A stretch of DNA of 64,000 nt from assembly GCA_022648295.1 (NCBI GenBank), contig JALCME010000020.1:38492-102491 (forward strand), read 5' to 3'. Position 1 is the first letter of the stretch. The number at the start of each line of letters is the position of its first letter. A model generated the notes under the pieces. It did not search any database and was not told where the DNA came from. It was given only the letters and a program-made list of their open reading frames with translations. The translations under genes and the position numbers were made by a program. Below are positions 7,978-17,318 of the stretch, one piece after another. Source of the DNA: Bacteroides sp. (GTDB lineage: Bacteria; Bacteroidota; Bacteroidia; Bacteroidales; Bacteroidaceae).

Positions 7978-10947
7978 TTAAAAAGTTATTTGAGCTCCTA
8001 ATGTAAAACGAATTGTTTGAGGATACATGGAATCTTTACTCTTTATATATTCAAATCCTGGATTCAAACCATTAATATTAACTTCGGGATTAGCACCACT
8101 ATACCCAGTAATTACCGCAAGGTCACGAGCTGTTAAATACAAACGTATATTATCCACATACGGATTATATTTTTTAAGATTAAGGCGATATCCAAGCGTA
8201 ACGGCATCTATTTTCAAAAACGTTCCGTCTTCAATCCAATAATCACATATTATTTTCTCATCATTTATGTGTGCATTCTTTTTATACATTTTTTTCAGAA
8301 TATTAATTTGGGTAGTGTTTTTCAGACCATAGTACATATTCACCTGACTGAAAATATCAAAATCAATCCAACTACGAAGGCTTATTCCAAGATCAAAATT
8401 TTTATATTGTAAAGAATGATCCCACGATACAATTAATTTAGGAATTGCATTTCCAACATAGCGCTTATTATCAACAACTAATGTTTGATCATTAGCAGCA
8501 ACCACATTATTATCTTTATCATAAATTAGCCACTTTCCATCATCATCTACACCTGCATATTTATACACAAAGAATTGCCCTAGAACCATATTATTCTGTA
8601 ATCGAGCCCCAGTTCCTGGATTCCCAGGAGAAGGAAAAGTAACCTGATCTAGATACTCATTATCACCCAATCCTATATTTAGTAACTTGGAAGAATTATG
8701 AGAAAGCCGCATTGTAGAAGAATATTTAAAGTTCTTATCACGAACAATATCTCCTCCTATTTCAAACTCCCACCCTTTATTCTCCAAATTACCTATATTC
8801 TTCAATACAGTTGTATGAACCATTGGCGGCATAGGAGCATTTACAGTATAAAGCATATCGCTAACTTTTCTATAATACCAATCGAACTTTCCATATAGGC
8901 GTCCATTAAAGAATCCGTAATCAAGTCCAATATTAAGTTCACCTTTTTGCTCCCATTTCAAGTCTGGATTTATATTACGCATTGAGCTATAAGTAGTATT
9001 CCATTCTCCATTAGTTTGCCACATACTGCCAGAGGAATACATACGAGTGGTATAGCCACTGCCAAACCCATTATTACCCGTTACACCATAACCGGCACGT
9101 AATTTCAAATCACTTATAAAACTAAACCTTTTCATAAACTCTTCATCAGACAAACGCCAACCCACAGATATTGCCCAAAAATTTCCCCAGCGATGATTTT
9201 CACCAAACTTAGAAGAACCTTCATGGCGCAAACTAGCCATTAACATATAGCGATCTTTATAACTATAATTCACCCGACCGAAAAAAGAAAGGAGACGTTC
9301 CCTTGGATCTTTATAAGAATTCATACTTGCTTTACCCTGTGTTAAATAAGTGCCCGTTCCTATGTCCCACGGCCCAACACCTTCAACCAAAAAATCATAA
9401 TTTGTCATATTAAAACTCTCGCCGGTAGCTTCCCAATAGCTATATCCCGCAACTGCATTAATACGATGATCTTTAGCAAAATTTTTATTATAAGTCGCAT
9501 AAACATCTGCTGACAAACGCTCATCCTTACTATATCCATGATATGCAGATCCTCCGCGAGTATTATCAATAGACTCCCGATGCTCAGGAGATACATATTT
9601 ATATTGTTGCCATTGGGATTTCTGATAACCAACAGTACCTTGTACAGAACATTCTTTCGTTAAGTTCAATTTTAAGGTTGCATTGCTCAATAGCCAAGAG
9701 TCTTTTCCATTATTAGTTCTTAGCATAATATCGGACACAGGATTAAAATCCGTACCATAAATACCATTACCAAAGACATTGTATTTAGATGGGTCATCAG
9801 GGTCCCATAAAGGGATTGTTGGATTTAACGCTAATGCCATATTAAAACTGTCAGAAGAGTTACGCTGATCTCTATTAGCCTCACGATATTCCGCATTTGT
9901 GATAATTTGAGCTCTCCCATCAAAAAGATTAAAAGTTCCATTAAGTCGGCCAGAATAATCCTTGCGATTATCTCCTATTACAATACCTTTCTGATCTTGC
10001 ATGCTAAAAGCCCCATATAAAAGAATATCCTTACTTCCTCCAGATACACTAAGTGAGTGCCTTTGAGAGATAGGATTATCATTTAAAAGTTCATTATACC
10101 AGTCCGTTTTAGCTCCAAAATCTTCTCCTAAATCATTTGCCAAATATTCATCGGCTGAAAAGACTTCCGGTTTTTTTCGTATTGTTTCCATCGCCACTTC
10201 ACCTGTATAAACGATTTTCACTTTTCCTGTTTTTGCTTGCTTAGTCGTAATTAATATAACTCCACCAGCAGCACGAGTACCATAGATTGCACCTGCAGAA
10301 GCATCTTTCAAAACGTCAATAGATTCAATATCTTCCTGATTTAAAGCTCGAATATCTCCTCCCGGTATACCATCAATCACTATTAACGGATCCTTACTCG
10401 CATTGATAGAAGCCAATCCTCTCAATTGAAAAGAGTCTCCGGAATTAGGACTAGAAGTACCATTAATAACTAAACCCGATATCTTACCCTGTAAAGCTGT
10501 AGCAATAGTGGCTCCGCCAACACCAATTTTTAAATCGTCACCTTTAATGGATGTAATAGAACTAGTAATAGAACGCTTTTCCAAGCTCCCATAGCCAATA
10601 ACAACAACTTCTTTCAACATTTCTGCATTTTCTTTCAAAACAATACTCAACTGAGTACGACCTTTTACAGGTTCAATCATAGTCGTATATCCAACATATG
10701 TAAAGATCAGTATCGCGTCCTTATTTGACTTTACTATAAAATTTCCATTGATATCCGTAACAGCAAACTCTTTTGCCTCTTTTACTCGGACATTTACTCC
10801 AACCAAAGGTTCTCCTTGCTCATCTACAACTTTACCTTTTATTGGAAGCCCTTGTGCGTAAAGCTTTACAGGCATAAGAATCACAAAAAGTAACACCACA
10901 TACAGGAACCACCCTTTTTGAGAATTATTCCAACATTTTTTCTTCAT
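7978..10947 (-). CDS. SusC/RagA-like TonB-dependent outer-membrane transporter
   Basis: About 989 residues. A signal peptide (ending near KLYAQ) is followed by a CarboxypepD_reg-like domain (KGKVVDEQGEPLVGVNV), a TonB-box-like stretch (EVVVIGYGSLEKRSIT), the plug domain with SIDVLKDASAGAIYGTRAAGGVI, and the 22-strand barrel ending in FTLGAQITF. It imports oligosaccharides across the outer membrane using TonB energy. No STN domain is seen, so it probably does not signal to a FecR-type anti-sigma factor. An in-frame ATG lies at 10965; I prefer 10947 (MKKKC) because it gives the compact signal typical of SusC. It is paired with susD and preceded by the GH31 gene. Confidence 0.93.
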   Translation of the reverse strand: MKKKCWNNSQKGWFLYVVLLFVILMPVKLYAQGLPIKGKVVDEQGEPLVGVNVRVKEAKEFAVTDINGNFIVKSNKDAILIFTYVGYTTMIEPVKGRTQLSIVLKENAEMLKEVVVIGYGSLEKRSITSSITSIKGDDLKIGVGGATIATALQGKISGLVINGTSSPNSGDSFQLRGLASINASKDPLIVIDGIPGGDIRALNQEDIESIDVLKDASAGAIYGTRAAGGVILITTKQAKTGKVKIVYTGEVAMETIRKKPEVFSADEYLANDLGEDFGAKTDWYNELLNDNPISQRHSLSVSGGSKDILLYGAFSMQDQKGIVIGDNRKDYSGRLNGTFNLFDGRAQIITNAEYREANRDQRNSSDSFNMALALNPTIPLWDPDDPSKYNVFGNGIYGTDFNPVSDIMLRTNNGKDSWLLSNATLKLNLTKECSVQGTVGYQKSQWQQYKYVSPEHRESIDNTRGGSAYHGYSKDERLSADVYATYNKNFAKDHRINAVAGYSYWEATGESFNMTNYDFLVEGVGPWDIGTGTYLTQGKASMNSYKDPRERLLSFFGRVNYSYKDRYMLMASLRHEGSSKFGENHRWGNFWAISVGWRLSDEEFMKRFSFISDLKLRAGYGVTGNNGFGSGYTTRMYSSGSMWQTNGEWNTTYSSMRNINPDLKWEQKGELNIGLDYGFFNGRLYGKFDWYYRKVSDMLYTVNAPMPPMVHTTVLKNIGNLENKGWEFEIGGDIVRDKNFKYSSTMRLSHNSSKLLNIGLGDNEYLDQVTFPSPGNPGTGARLQNNMVLGQFFVYKYAGVDDDGKWLIYDKDNNVVAANDQTLVVDNKRYVGNAIPKLIVSWDHSLQYKNFDLGISLRSWIDFDIFSQVNMYYGLKNTTQINILKKMYKKNAHINDEKIICDYWIEDGTFLKIDAVTLGYRLNLKKYNPYVDNIRLYLTARDLAVITGYSGANPEVNINGLNPGFEYIKSKDSMYPQTIRFTLGAQITF

Positions 10948-11023
10948 GTAATTAAATTGTCCCATTTCTTAGTTGTTTTTAATTATTATACGCTTAATTC
11001 ATATTTATAAAATTCCATTCTTT

Positions 11024-13279
11024 TTATTTTATCTTAAATTCTATACAAACCTCTTTATTTATCGGTTGTTTTCCAATATATATACGAGTCATGTTTTTCC
11101 CTGCGACTATTTTAACTGTTCCTACATTCGTATTAAGTCCACTAATGATGGATATACAAGGAAGTTCAAGTACATAACTCCTTTCTTTCACCTGTTCTTC
11201 GTAATTAGTCCTACTTGGAATAATAGAAATAAAGATCTTATTTCCGGAACGCCGGTAATTCAGACCTGTCAGCGAGTAATGGCCTGTCTCATACTTCTGG
11301 CTAATACCATCATCTTCATATAAATAGAAAGTATTATCACAACCATCCTCACCCGGGTATGAGCGCAGAATTAATTCAAGAAGAGGAGTCGTTGCCGGAC
11401 GTTGTGTATAAGATTGCATAGGCAATAAATATCCACCTTTTACAAATAATGGAAATTCATCAATGTCCTTCGTTATTACTTTTTCCATTCCACCACAATA
11501 AACATTACTATTAAAAAAGTCATACCATAAATTACCCTTTGGGAACCACACCTTCTGACTTCCTATTTTGCGTTTCCCCTTGCCAGGAGAAGTTATAGGA
11601 GCAACTAATAATAAATCTCCAAACATAAATTGTTGTGGGTTATTAAATGAACGCTCGTCATCACTATAATCAATATACATGGCTCTACTAAGTGGGACCA
11701 TTGTTTGATGCGTTTCCCAAACACTCGAATAAACATAAGGCATTAATTGTGCTCGCAAATGATACGATTTTCTTATAGACTGTAAAGCCATATCCCCCCA
11801 TTTCCAAGGACGACGATCTAACTTTGCATCTTTAGTAGAATGGACTCTCAATGCTGCTGATAAAGCACCAAATTGACTCCACCTAGCATAAAGCTCAGGA
11901 TTATTTCCCCCATAAAATCCCCCAATATCATGAGCCCAAAAATAACAACCAGCATTGCCACTTGTAGATGTTAAATTTACTTCAAAAGATAATACTTCCC
12001 AGTTTGCAACAGCATCTCCAGAAAAATAGATAGGATAACGTTGGTTTCCAAAACCAGACCAACGACTGTATCCCGCGCCACGCTTTCCGTCACGCTTTGA
12101 TTGATCAAAATATAGTTTATTTACCCATGATAGACTGGTTGTGCGTGAAACTCCGCGTATATATTTATAAAGATAGTCTTGTTGCCAATCTAGCCACCAA
12201 AAATCAACTCCTTTTTTTTCATTCTCGCCATGTGCTGCTTTAAAGAAATTCTTCATATATACAGAATCTCCTAAATCAAATAATATAGTTTTCCCAGCAG
12301 CTATATCTTTTGAATTAGCCCCCATATTAGACATAAACTGCTTATAACTTTCTTCATGGGGACGAATACCATCATGTGGATGATCATTCAATGAAACAGT
12401 AATGCGCTCATCATGTATTTTCTTTATCAGACCAACCGGATCTGGGATTAATTTTTTATTCCAAGTATAACCCGTCCATCCCCGATTTGACCCATGTCCA
12501 GTGCCAACTGTTGCATTCTGCATATGCCAATCCATATCAAATACGACATTATCAAGTGGAAAATCATATTTTTTATATTCATTGATAAGATCCAAATATT
12601 CTTGTGATGTATAATTCCAAAAACGGCAATACCAAATGCCGTGCATATATTTACGAGTCATAGGTACATTGCCACTAACAGCACCAAGAGAAGATAAAGC
12701 GGCCCGATAATTGTTACCATAAACAAAGCAATATAAATCTTGTACATGAGTAGCTGGACGTCTAGATATCCAATCATTTATAAGTAAATCATTTCCGGCA
12801 TCATCTATTATATACCATCCATCACGACTCAATAATCCTTCATCCAAAGGTAATGTATGGCTCACTCTATCAAGAGTAGATATTGCTCCTCCCAAGTTTT
12901 TCTTCTGAATATTTCTAATTGTGAACTTCTTTTCTTTCCCATTTATCTGATAATAAGCTTGGAAATTTTGTACCCCAAAAGGATAATTATCACAATAATA
13001 GACCATACGCAAAGCTGAAGTTGTTATTTCATATCGATTATAGCCAATCTTTTTCACCTTAAAATCTTGAAGTAGATGTTTGCTCCTATCATTATAAGCA
13101 AACATTGTTTGGGAATCAATAAAATTCGCATTTTCTGCGTATTCCAATCTAAATAGAGTAGGTGTTATAAGAGTAATGCGGTTATTCCCAAAAACGATTG
13201 GATTATCATACTTTTCTGAAGGCCAAATAGAAATATAACTTCCCAATGCAAAGAGCAAGAAAAAAAAGTGCTTTACCAT
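11024..13279 (-). CDS. Glycoside hydrolase family 31 alpha-glucosidase
   Basis: A 751-residue exported GH31 enzyme with an N-terminal signal peptide. The N-terminal beta domain precedes the barrel. The nucleophile motif is VDFWWLDWQQDY near 361, with Asp in WLDW. SRWSGFGNQRYPIYFSGD contains the general-acid Asp region. The C-terminal beta domain includes PLFVKGGYLLP and FYLYEDDG, as in other GH31 enzymes. GH31 enzymes release alpha-linked glucose (sometimes xylose or galactose) from nonreducing ends. It is the first gene of the PUL operon, about 60 bp after a -7-like element. Together with GH65 it points to an alpha-glucosylated substrate. Confidence 0.9.
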   Translation of the reverse strand: MVKHFFFLLFALGSYISIWPSEKYDNPIVFGNNRITLITPTLFRLEYAENANFIDSQTMFAYNDRSKHLLQDFKVKKIGYNRYEITTSALRMVYYCDNYPFGVQNFQAYYQINGKEKKFTIRNIQKKNLGGAISTLDRVSHTLPLDEGLLSRDGWYIIDDAGNDLLINDWISRRPATHVQDLYCFVYGNNYRAALSSLGAVSGNVPMTRKYMHGIWYCRFWNYTSQEYLDLINEYKKYDFPLDNVVFDMDWHMQNATVGTGHGSNRGWTGYTWNKKLIPDPVGLIKKIHDERITVSLNDHPHDGIRPHEESYKQFMSNMGANSKDIAAGKTILFDLGDSVYMKNFFKAAHGENEKKGVDFWWLDWQQDYLYKYIRGVSRTTSLSWVNKLYFDQSKRDGKRGAGYSRWSGFGNQRYPIYFSGDAVANWEVLSFEVNLTSTSGNAGCYFWAHDIGGFYGGNNPELYARWSQFGALSAALRVHSTKDAKLDRRPWKWGDMALQSIRKSYHLRAQLMPYVYSSVWETHQTMVPLSRAMYIDYSDDERSFNNPQQFMFGDLLLVAPITSPGKGKRKIGSQKVWFPKGNLWYDFFNSNVYCGGMEKVITKDIDEFPLFVKGGYLLPMQSYTQRPATTPLLELILRSYPGEDGCDNTFYLYEDDGISQKYETGHYSLTGLNYRRSGNKIFISIIPSRTNYEEQVKERSYVLELPCISIISGLNTNVGTVKIVAGKNMTRIYIGKQPINKEVCIEFKIK

Positions 13280-13343
13280 AAAATTTAATTTTAAATTAAA
13301 AAGGTTTCTATAGATAAGAGTAATCTATCTAAATCATTAGGAG

Positions 13344-13351
13344 CAAAATTA
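13344..13351 (-). promoter_or_regulatory. Candidate -7 promoter element of the PUL operon
   Basis: The minus strand reads TAATTTTG, matching the Bacteroides -7 consensus TAnnTTTG, about 65 bp upstream of the GH31 start. No clear -33 element was identified. Confidence 0.45.
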
Positions 13352-13631
13352 GAGGAAAGAGTACTTGTAAACTACCAATATGAAACAAATATAAAAAATA
13401 TAAATGCATTATCAATCACATAATACTGATTTACAGAACTATACAAGACATAATAAAACAGCACAATATAAATAAGAAAGATGGAAGTACGTTAAATGAT
13501 AGTATGAAATTTATTCGATGTACAAGTGTTCTATAAGCAAAATAATATGATAGCCATATTGACAAAATTAAATAAAAGTACTTAATTTCATCAATGAATA
13601 AATACTAATTAAATTTGGTAAGCATGAAATT
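13352..13631. other. Intergenic region between the PUL and its regulator gene
   Basis: This AT-rich stretch of 280 bp (about 350 bp counting the GH31 leader) holds no ORF or RNA gene that I can support. It separates the DUF6377 gene from the GH31 gene on the same strand, and is where operators for the PUL would be expected. No convincing direct or inverted operator repeat was identified. Confidence 0.5.
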
Positions 13632-15188
13632 TTAATTAATCTTCATAAGATTTATTTCAAAATGTTCCCGATCAACAGCTTTACACTTTACTTTATTGCG
13701 GTAAGTATATATAGTGTTAAGTGAATAGTGCAAAAAATTAGCTATTTTAGTACTATCATTTATACCCAAACGAATAAGAGCAAAAATACGTAACTCGGTA
13801 TTTAACAATTCATCTGCTTTCAGAATAAAGCGCCCTTCCGGATACAATAGTTTATTAAAATCTTGCACAAAATTAGGGAATAAATGTAAAAATGCAAGAT
13901 CAAAATTAGTAAAGAACTCCTTTTGTTCAATTTCTGTAACATCAGAATCTTTTGTCATACGAAGCAATTCTTCCGTCTGTCCAACTCTTATTTTACGGCT
14001 CACAGTACGACGAAAACTGTAAAGTTTTCCAATATAAACAGAACAAAGTTCAAGAAAATGCCGTATATATTCTTCTTTAATCAAATTAGCTTGCTCTAGT
14101 TTTTTCTTTGTAACAGACAACTTCTTCATCTGTTTACCTAACAGAAAAATAAAAATTATCAGACAAAATGAAAGAGCACTTGCCACAATCACAAAAATAA
14201 ATAACATCTTTTTTTGCTGCTGCTCTTCATACCTGTATGCTGTATCAATAACAGGTAGTACATGAGAAATTCTAATTGCACGCATATTTGCATTACAAAC
14301 AACAGCATCTTCAAGAGAATATTTAATGTACTTATATGCACGCTTATAATCACCTTGCTTATATAAATATATCGCTAATTTATATAAAGCAGAATTTTCT
14401 TTAATCACCGTCTTGATATCGGACACAGCTGCTGTAATAAGAAACTTCGGATATTCATCATTGCGCCTTTCTCGCTTTAATATCCCAGCTATTAAAGAAG
14501 CTGCTTGTCCATACATATGAGTATTTTCTGGAGCTATTTTCAAAATACGTAAGAGAATATTCTGAGCCTTATCATAATTTTTGTTTGTTTGTTCGTCTAT
14601 AGCCTCACAATACAATGCTTCCAAAGAATTAGCAGGAAGACTTCGCCATAAAGAATCTCTATATATTTGTTCTTGCTCACCATACCTTTTAGCAAAAGAA
14701 GTAGAATTTGTATATAAAGAAGCATAATGATTCATTTGCTGTTTAGTATAATACCAAAGTGAAAGCAAACTATCTGGTAAAGCTGATCGATTTATATTTC
14801 CTTCTATCTCAGACGATTCTTTAAAAATGCCTGATACAGACAGAGAAATAATCAAATACATTTTTGACTCATTAAGCCAAGCAGCATTTTCACATCTTCT
14901 AGCAGCTTCAAGACTTCTAGAAAAATAAGCAATAGCGGAATCTGATCGGAAGAATTGATACTCTTTGCCTATCTGCATATTCAAATAAGAAACCCGTTCA
15001 ATTTTATTAGCTGATTTACGAAGCAAAAAGTGTAAGCTGTCTATGCGCAGTTCCTTTTCCGCCCTATAAACATCCTGTCTTTCCAACAATTTATCTAAGC
15101 GATATAGTTCAGACGCAAGATCACTCTCCCCAAATAGCATTATAGAGTTACTACATAGTAACCCTATAAGTAATATAATGTTTTTCAT
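13632..15188 (-). CDS. DUF6377-type membrane-bound TPR/HTH regulator
   Basis: A 518-residue protein with a signal sequence, a long helical TPR-like region (about 30-310), one membrane segment (about 325-348, MLFIFVIVASALSFCLIIFIFLLG) and a cytoplasmic coiled coil. The C-terminal domain contains ELRIFALIRLGINDSTKIANF and then YSLNTIYTYRNKVKCKA, which reads as a LuxR-like helix-turn-helix. This layout (periplasmic TPR sensor, membrane helix, DNA-binding tail) is seen next to Bacteroides PULs. I infer that it senses the PUL substrate or its product and controls the operon downstream on the same strand. It has no histidine kinase or receiver domain, so it is not a hybrid two-component system. Confidence 0.75.
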   Translation of the reverse strand: MKNIILLIGLLCSNSIMLFGESDLASELYRLDKLLERQDVYRAEKELRIDSLHFLLRKSANKIERVSYLNMQIGKEYQFFRSDSAIAYFSRSLEAARRCENAAWLNESKMYLIISLSVSGIFKESSEIEGNINRSALPDSLLSLWYYTKQQMNHYASLYTNSTSFAKRYGEQEQIYRDSLWRSLPANSLEALYCEAIDEQTNKNYDKAQNILLRILKIAPENTHMYGQAASLIAGILKRERRNDEYPKFLITAAVSDIKTVIKENSALYKLAIYLYKQGDYKRAYKYIKYSLEDAVVCNANMRAIRISHVLPVIDTAYRYEEQQQKKMLFIFVIVASALSFCLIIFIFLLGKQMKKLSVTKKKLEQANLIKEEYIRHFLELCSVYIGKLYSFRRTVSRKIRVGQTEELLRMTKDSDVTEIEQKEFFTNFDLAFLHLFPNFVQDFNKLLYPEGRFILKADELLNTELRIFALIRLGINDSTKIANFLHYSLNTIYTYRNKVKCKAVDREHFEINLMKIN

Positions 15189-15255
15189 AGCTAACTTATT
15201 TCAATTACACAAATTATACAATATTTGTATATGATAAACCTTACAAAATAAAAAA

Positions 15256-15300
15256 AGGAAAGACTCACAAAGACAATTTATAAAGTTGCAAGTCTTTCCT
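15256..15300 (-). terminator. Terminator downstream of tmRNA
   Basis: AGGAAAGACT (15256-15265) pairs with AGTCTTTCCT (15291-15300), and on the minus strand the stem is followed by a run of seven T. It lies 17 bp beyond the tmRNA 3' end. Confidence 0.8.
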
Positions 15301-15317
15301 GATTTTGCTTTTAAAAA

Positions 15318-15714
15318 GGTGGAGCTGGAGGGAATCGAACCCTCGTCCAAACGAGGAAATCATAAGCTTTCTACATGCTTATCTTTGCCTAAATTTTCGT
15401 GTAACGGCAGAACCAAAGCCATCGACCATTACCTTATCCTCTTAAATTTTCATTCATGTCCCAAGGCAAACACAAACTATCCCCGATTTAACTGCACCAC
15501 TGAACCGGAATGCTTCGGAGCAACAGCTTCCGAGTGATGTCCCGTCCCAGTACCTAGTACCGGGATTAAGCTAATCTACTATACTTCGATTAAGCAGCAA
15601 GAGCGTAATTGTTTTCGCCAGATAAAATTTTGAAGACTGAGATTCAAGTGCCAATCAACGAAGCACTGCATGCTTACTTACTATTTCTGCCCGCTGTCAA
15701 ATCCAGTCAACCCC
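15318..15714 (-). ncRNA. ssrA: Transfer-messenger RNA (tmRNA)
   Basis: On the minus strand the 5' end GGGGTTG pairs with CAGCTCC near the 3' end to make a tRNA-like acceptor stem. The T arm contains GGTTCGATTCC. The resume reading frame, 15619 down to 15590, encodes GENNYALAA followed by TAA, a tag ending in the usual degradation signal ALAA. The encoded 3' end is ACC followed by T, so the terminal A is probably added enzymatically. The RNA rescues ribosomes stalled on broken messages and tags the product for proteolysis. The ends are estimated from stem pairing. Confidence 0.93.
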
Positions 15715-16066
15715 GAATTATCATAACTAACAGATAATCAAAAGAAAAAAGGCCATTTTATTCTTTGAGGGACAAAATTAAGAGAGAAAAAAGACACTTG
15801 CCCCCAAACAGTCCTGCTCTTTCTGCGGCAAAGATAGAAATTCTTTCATTACCTTTCGCCATTTTTTTGTATTTATTGTAAGCTGACTAATCCCCCTTCA
15901 ATGCAATGAAACATTTTTTTAAGCATGTAACTCCAAAAAAGGAAAAGACAGTTCTTCTGAATAAAGAGGATTGTATTACCTTTGCCTTTATGGAAATTTC
16001 GCTGTACGTAAAGGGATGGATATTTCTCCTTGCTTTATGCCAAACAATTTTAAAAGAGAAAACAGA
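15715..16066. other. Intergenic region with divergent tmRNA and lactonase promoters
   Basis: No gene is seen here. It contains the tmRNA upstream region and the promoter of the lactonase-fold gene: TACCTTTG on the plus strand at 15977-15984, matching the -7 consensus TAnnTTTG. A long reading frame enters from 15971 but starts upstream of the expected transcription start, so it is not used. Confidence 0.6.
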
Positions 16067-17182
16067 ATGAAAAAACTTTTTTTTTGTATGATTGCAATAG
16101 CTCTAATAGCCTGTGGTAAGCAAAGTACCAAAACCGGGAATGAAAGTAAAAAAGAACTTGCCATGTTGGTAGGTACCTATACCAATGGCACAAGCAAAGG
16201 TATCTATACATTCCACTTTAATCAGGAAACGGGTATTGCACAACCGCTTGACTCTATAACAGTGCCTAATCCATCCTATCTCACCCCATCAGCAGATGGA
16301 AAACTAGTATATGCCGTAAGCGAAATGTCTGATTCAACAGCTGCACTCAATGCTTTCACTTTCGATCGACAAACAGGTAGCCTGCATTTATTGAATCGGC
16401 AATTGACTAAAGGAGCTGACCCTTGCTACGTCTCGACTAATGGAAAAGAAGTATTAACAGCTAACTATAGCGGAGGCAGCATGTCGGTATTTGGACTCAA
16501 TAAAGACGGTTCACTACTTCCTGCAGACACATTGTTCTCTGGCAATACAGGAGGTCCGGATCCGGTTAGACAGGCCCAGGCTCATGTACACTGCACGCTC
16601 TTTTCACCGGATGGAAAATATATCTTTGCCACTGATTTTAGTGCAGACCGTATCCTTCGCTTTATAGTTTCCCCTAATACTATTGCTCCACACCCCTTAC
16701 CAGAAGCAATAAAAGTAGATGCTGACTTCGGTCCCCGACATCTCACATTCAGTCCAAATGGAAAACACGCCTATGTTATAGGTGAACTCTCTGGTAAAAT
16801 AACCATTTTTAAATACAATGATGGTAATTTGAGTGCTATTCAAACAGTAATTGCAGATACCCTGCAAGCACGCGGGAGTGCTGATATACATCTTAGCCCT
16901 GATGGAAGATACCTCTACGCCAGCAATCGTCTAAAAGGAGACGGAATAGCCATATTTAAAGTAAACGAAGAAAATGGAACGCTAACGAAAGTAAGCTACC
17001 AAGCCACAGGTATTCACACACGTAATTTCAATATAACACCCAATGGAAAATACCTGCTGGCTGCTTGCCGTGACAGTAATGTCATCCAAGTATTCAAGCG
17101 CGACCAAAACACCGGATTGCTGATAGATACCGGCAAGAATATAAAATTGGATAAGCCGGTATGCATCCGCTTCATCCCATAA
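16067..17182 (+). CDS. Lactonase-family beta-propeller lipoprotein
   Basis: About 371 residues with a lipoprotein signal (ALIACGK). The body is a seven-bladed propeller of the 6-phosphogluconolactonase (YbhE/Pgl) type, seen in the repeated blades SPDGKYIFATDFSADRI, SPNGKHAYVIGE, SPDGRYLYASNR and TPNGKYLLAACRDSN. Family members hydrolyse 6-phosphogluconolactone or other lactones, but this one is exported, so a role in the cytosolic pentose phosphate pathway is doubtful. I use the ATG at 16067 because it gives the signal peptide; the earlier ATG at 15971 overlaps the promoter. Confidence 0.8.
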   Translation: MKKLFFCMIAIALIACGKQSTKTGNESKKELAMLVGTYTNGTSKGIYTFHFNQETGIAQPLDSITVPNPSYLTPSADGKLVYAVSEMSDSTAALNAFTFDRQTGSLHLLNRQLTKGADPCYVSTNGKEVLTANYSGGSMSVFGLNKDGSLLPADTLFSGNTGGPDPVRQAQAHVHCTLFSPDGKYIFATDFSADRILRFIVSPNTIAPHPLPEAIKVDADFGPRHLTFSPNGKHAYVIGELSGKITIFKYNDGNLSAIQTVIADTLQARGSADIHLSPDGRYLYASNRLKGDGIAIFKVNEENGTLTKVSYQATGIHTRNFNITPNGKYLLAACRDSNVIQVFKRDQNTGLLIDTGKNIKLDKPVCIRFIP

Positions 17183-17318
17183 ACAGCTGAATAATTTCAA
17201 AGCAATAAAGCGGCGATACCACAAAAGACGCTATTCGTTAATCTTTCGTAAATTAGTCAACAGCCTGAATAACTTGCTTAACTTTGTCAGCAAGCAAAAA
17301 ACGTAAATATTTAAATCA

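Noticed and set aside
85..13279. Reading the PUL as an ordinary starch (Sus) locus
   Set aside because: No GH13 amylase or SusE/SusF-like gene lies in the operon. Phosphodiesterase and phosphoesterase genes take part, and the GH13 enzyme of the window is 48 kb away on the other strand.
15286..15537. Plus-strand ORF across the tmRNA
   Set aside because: It lies inside the antisense of ssrA; its frame comes from the RNA structure and not from a protein gene.
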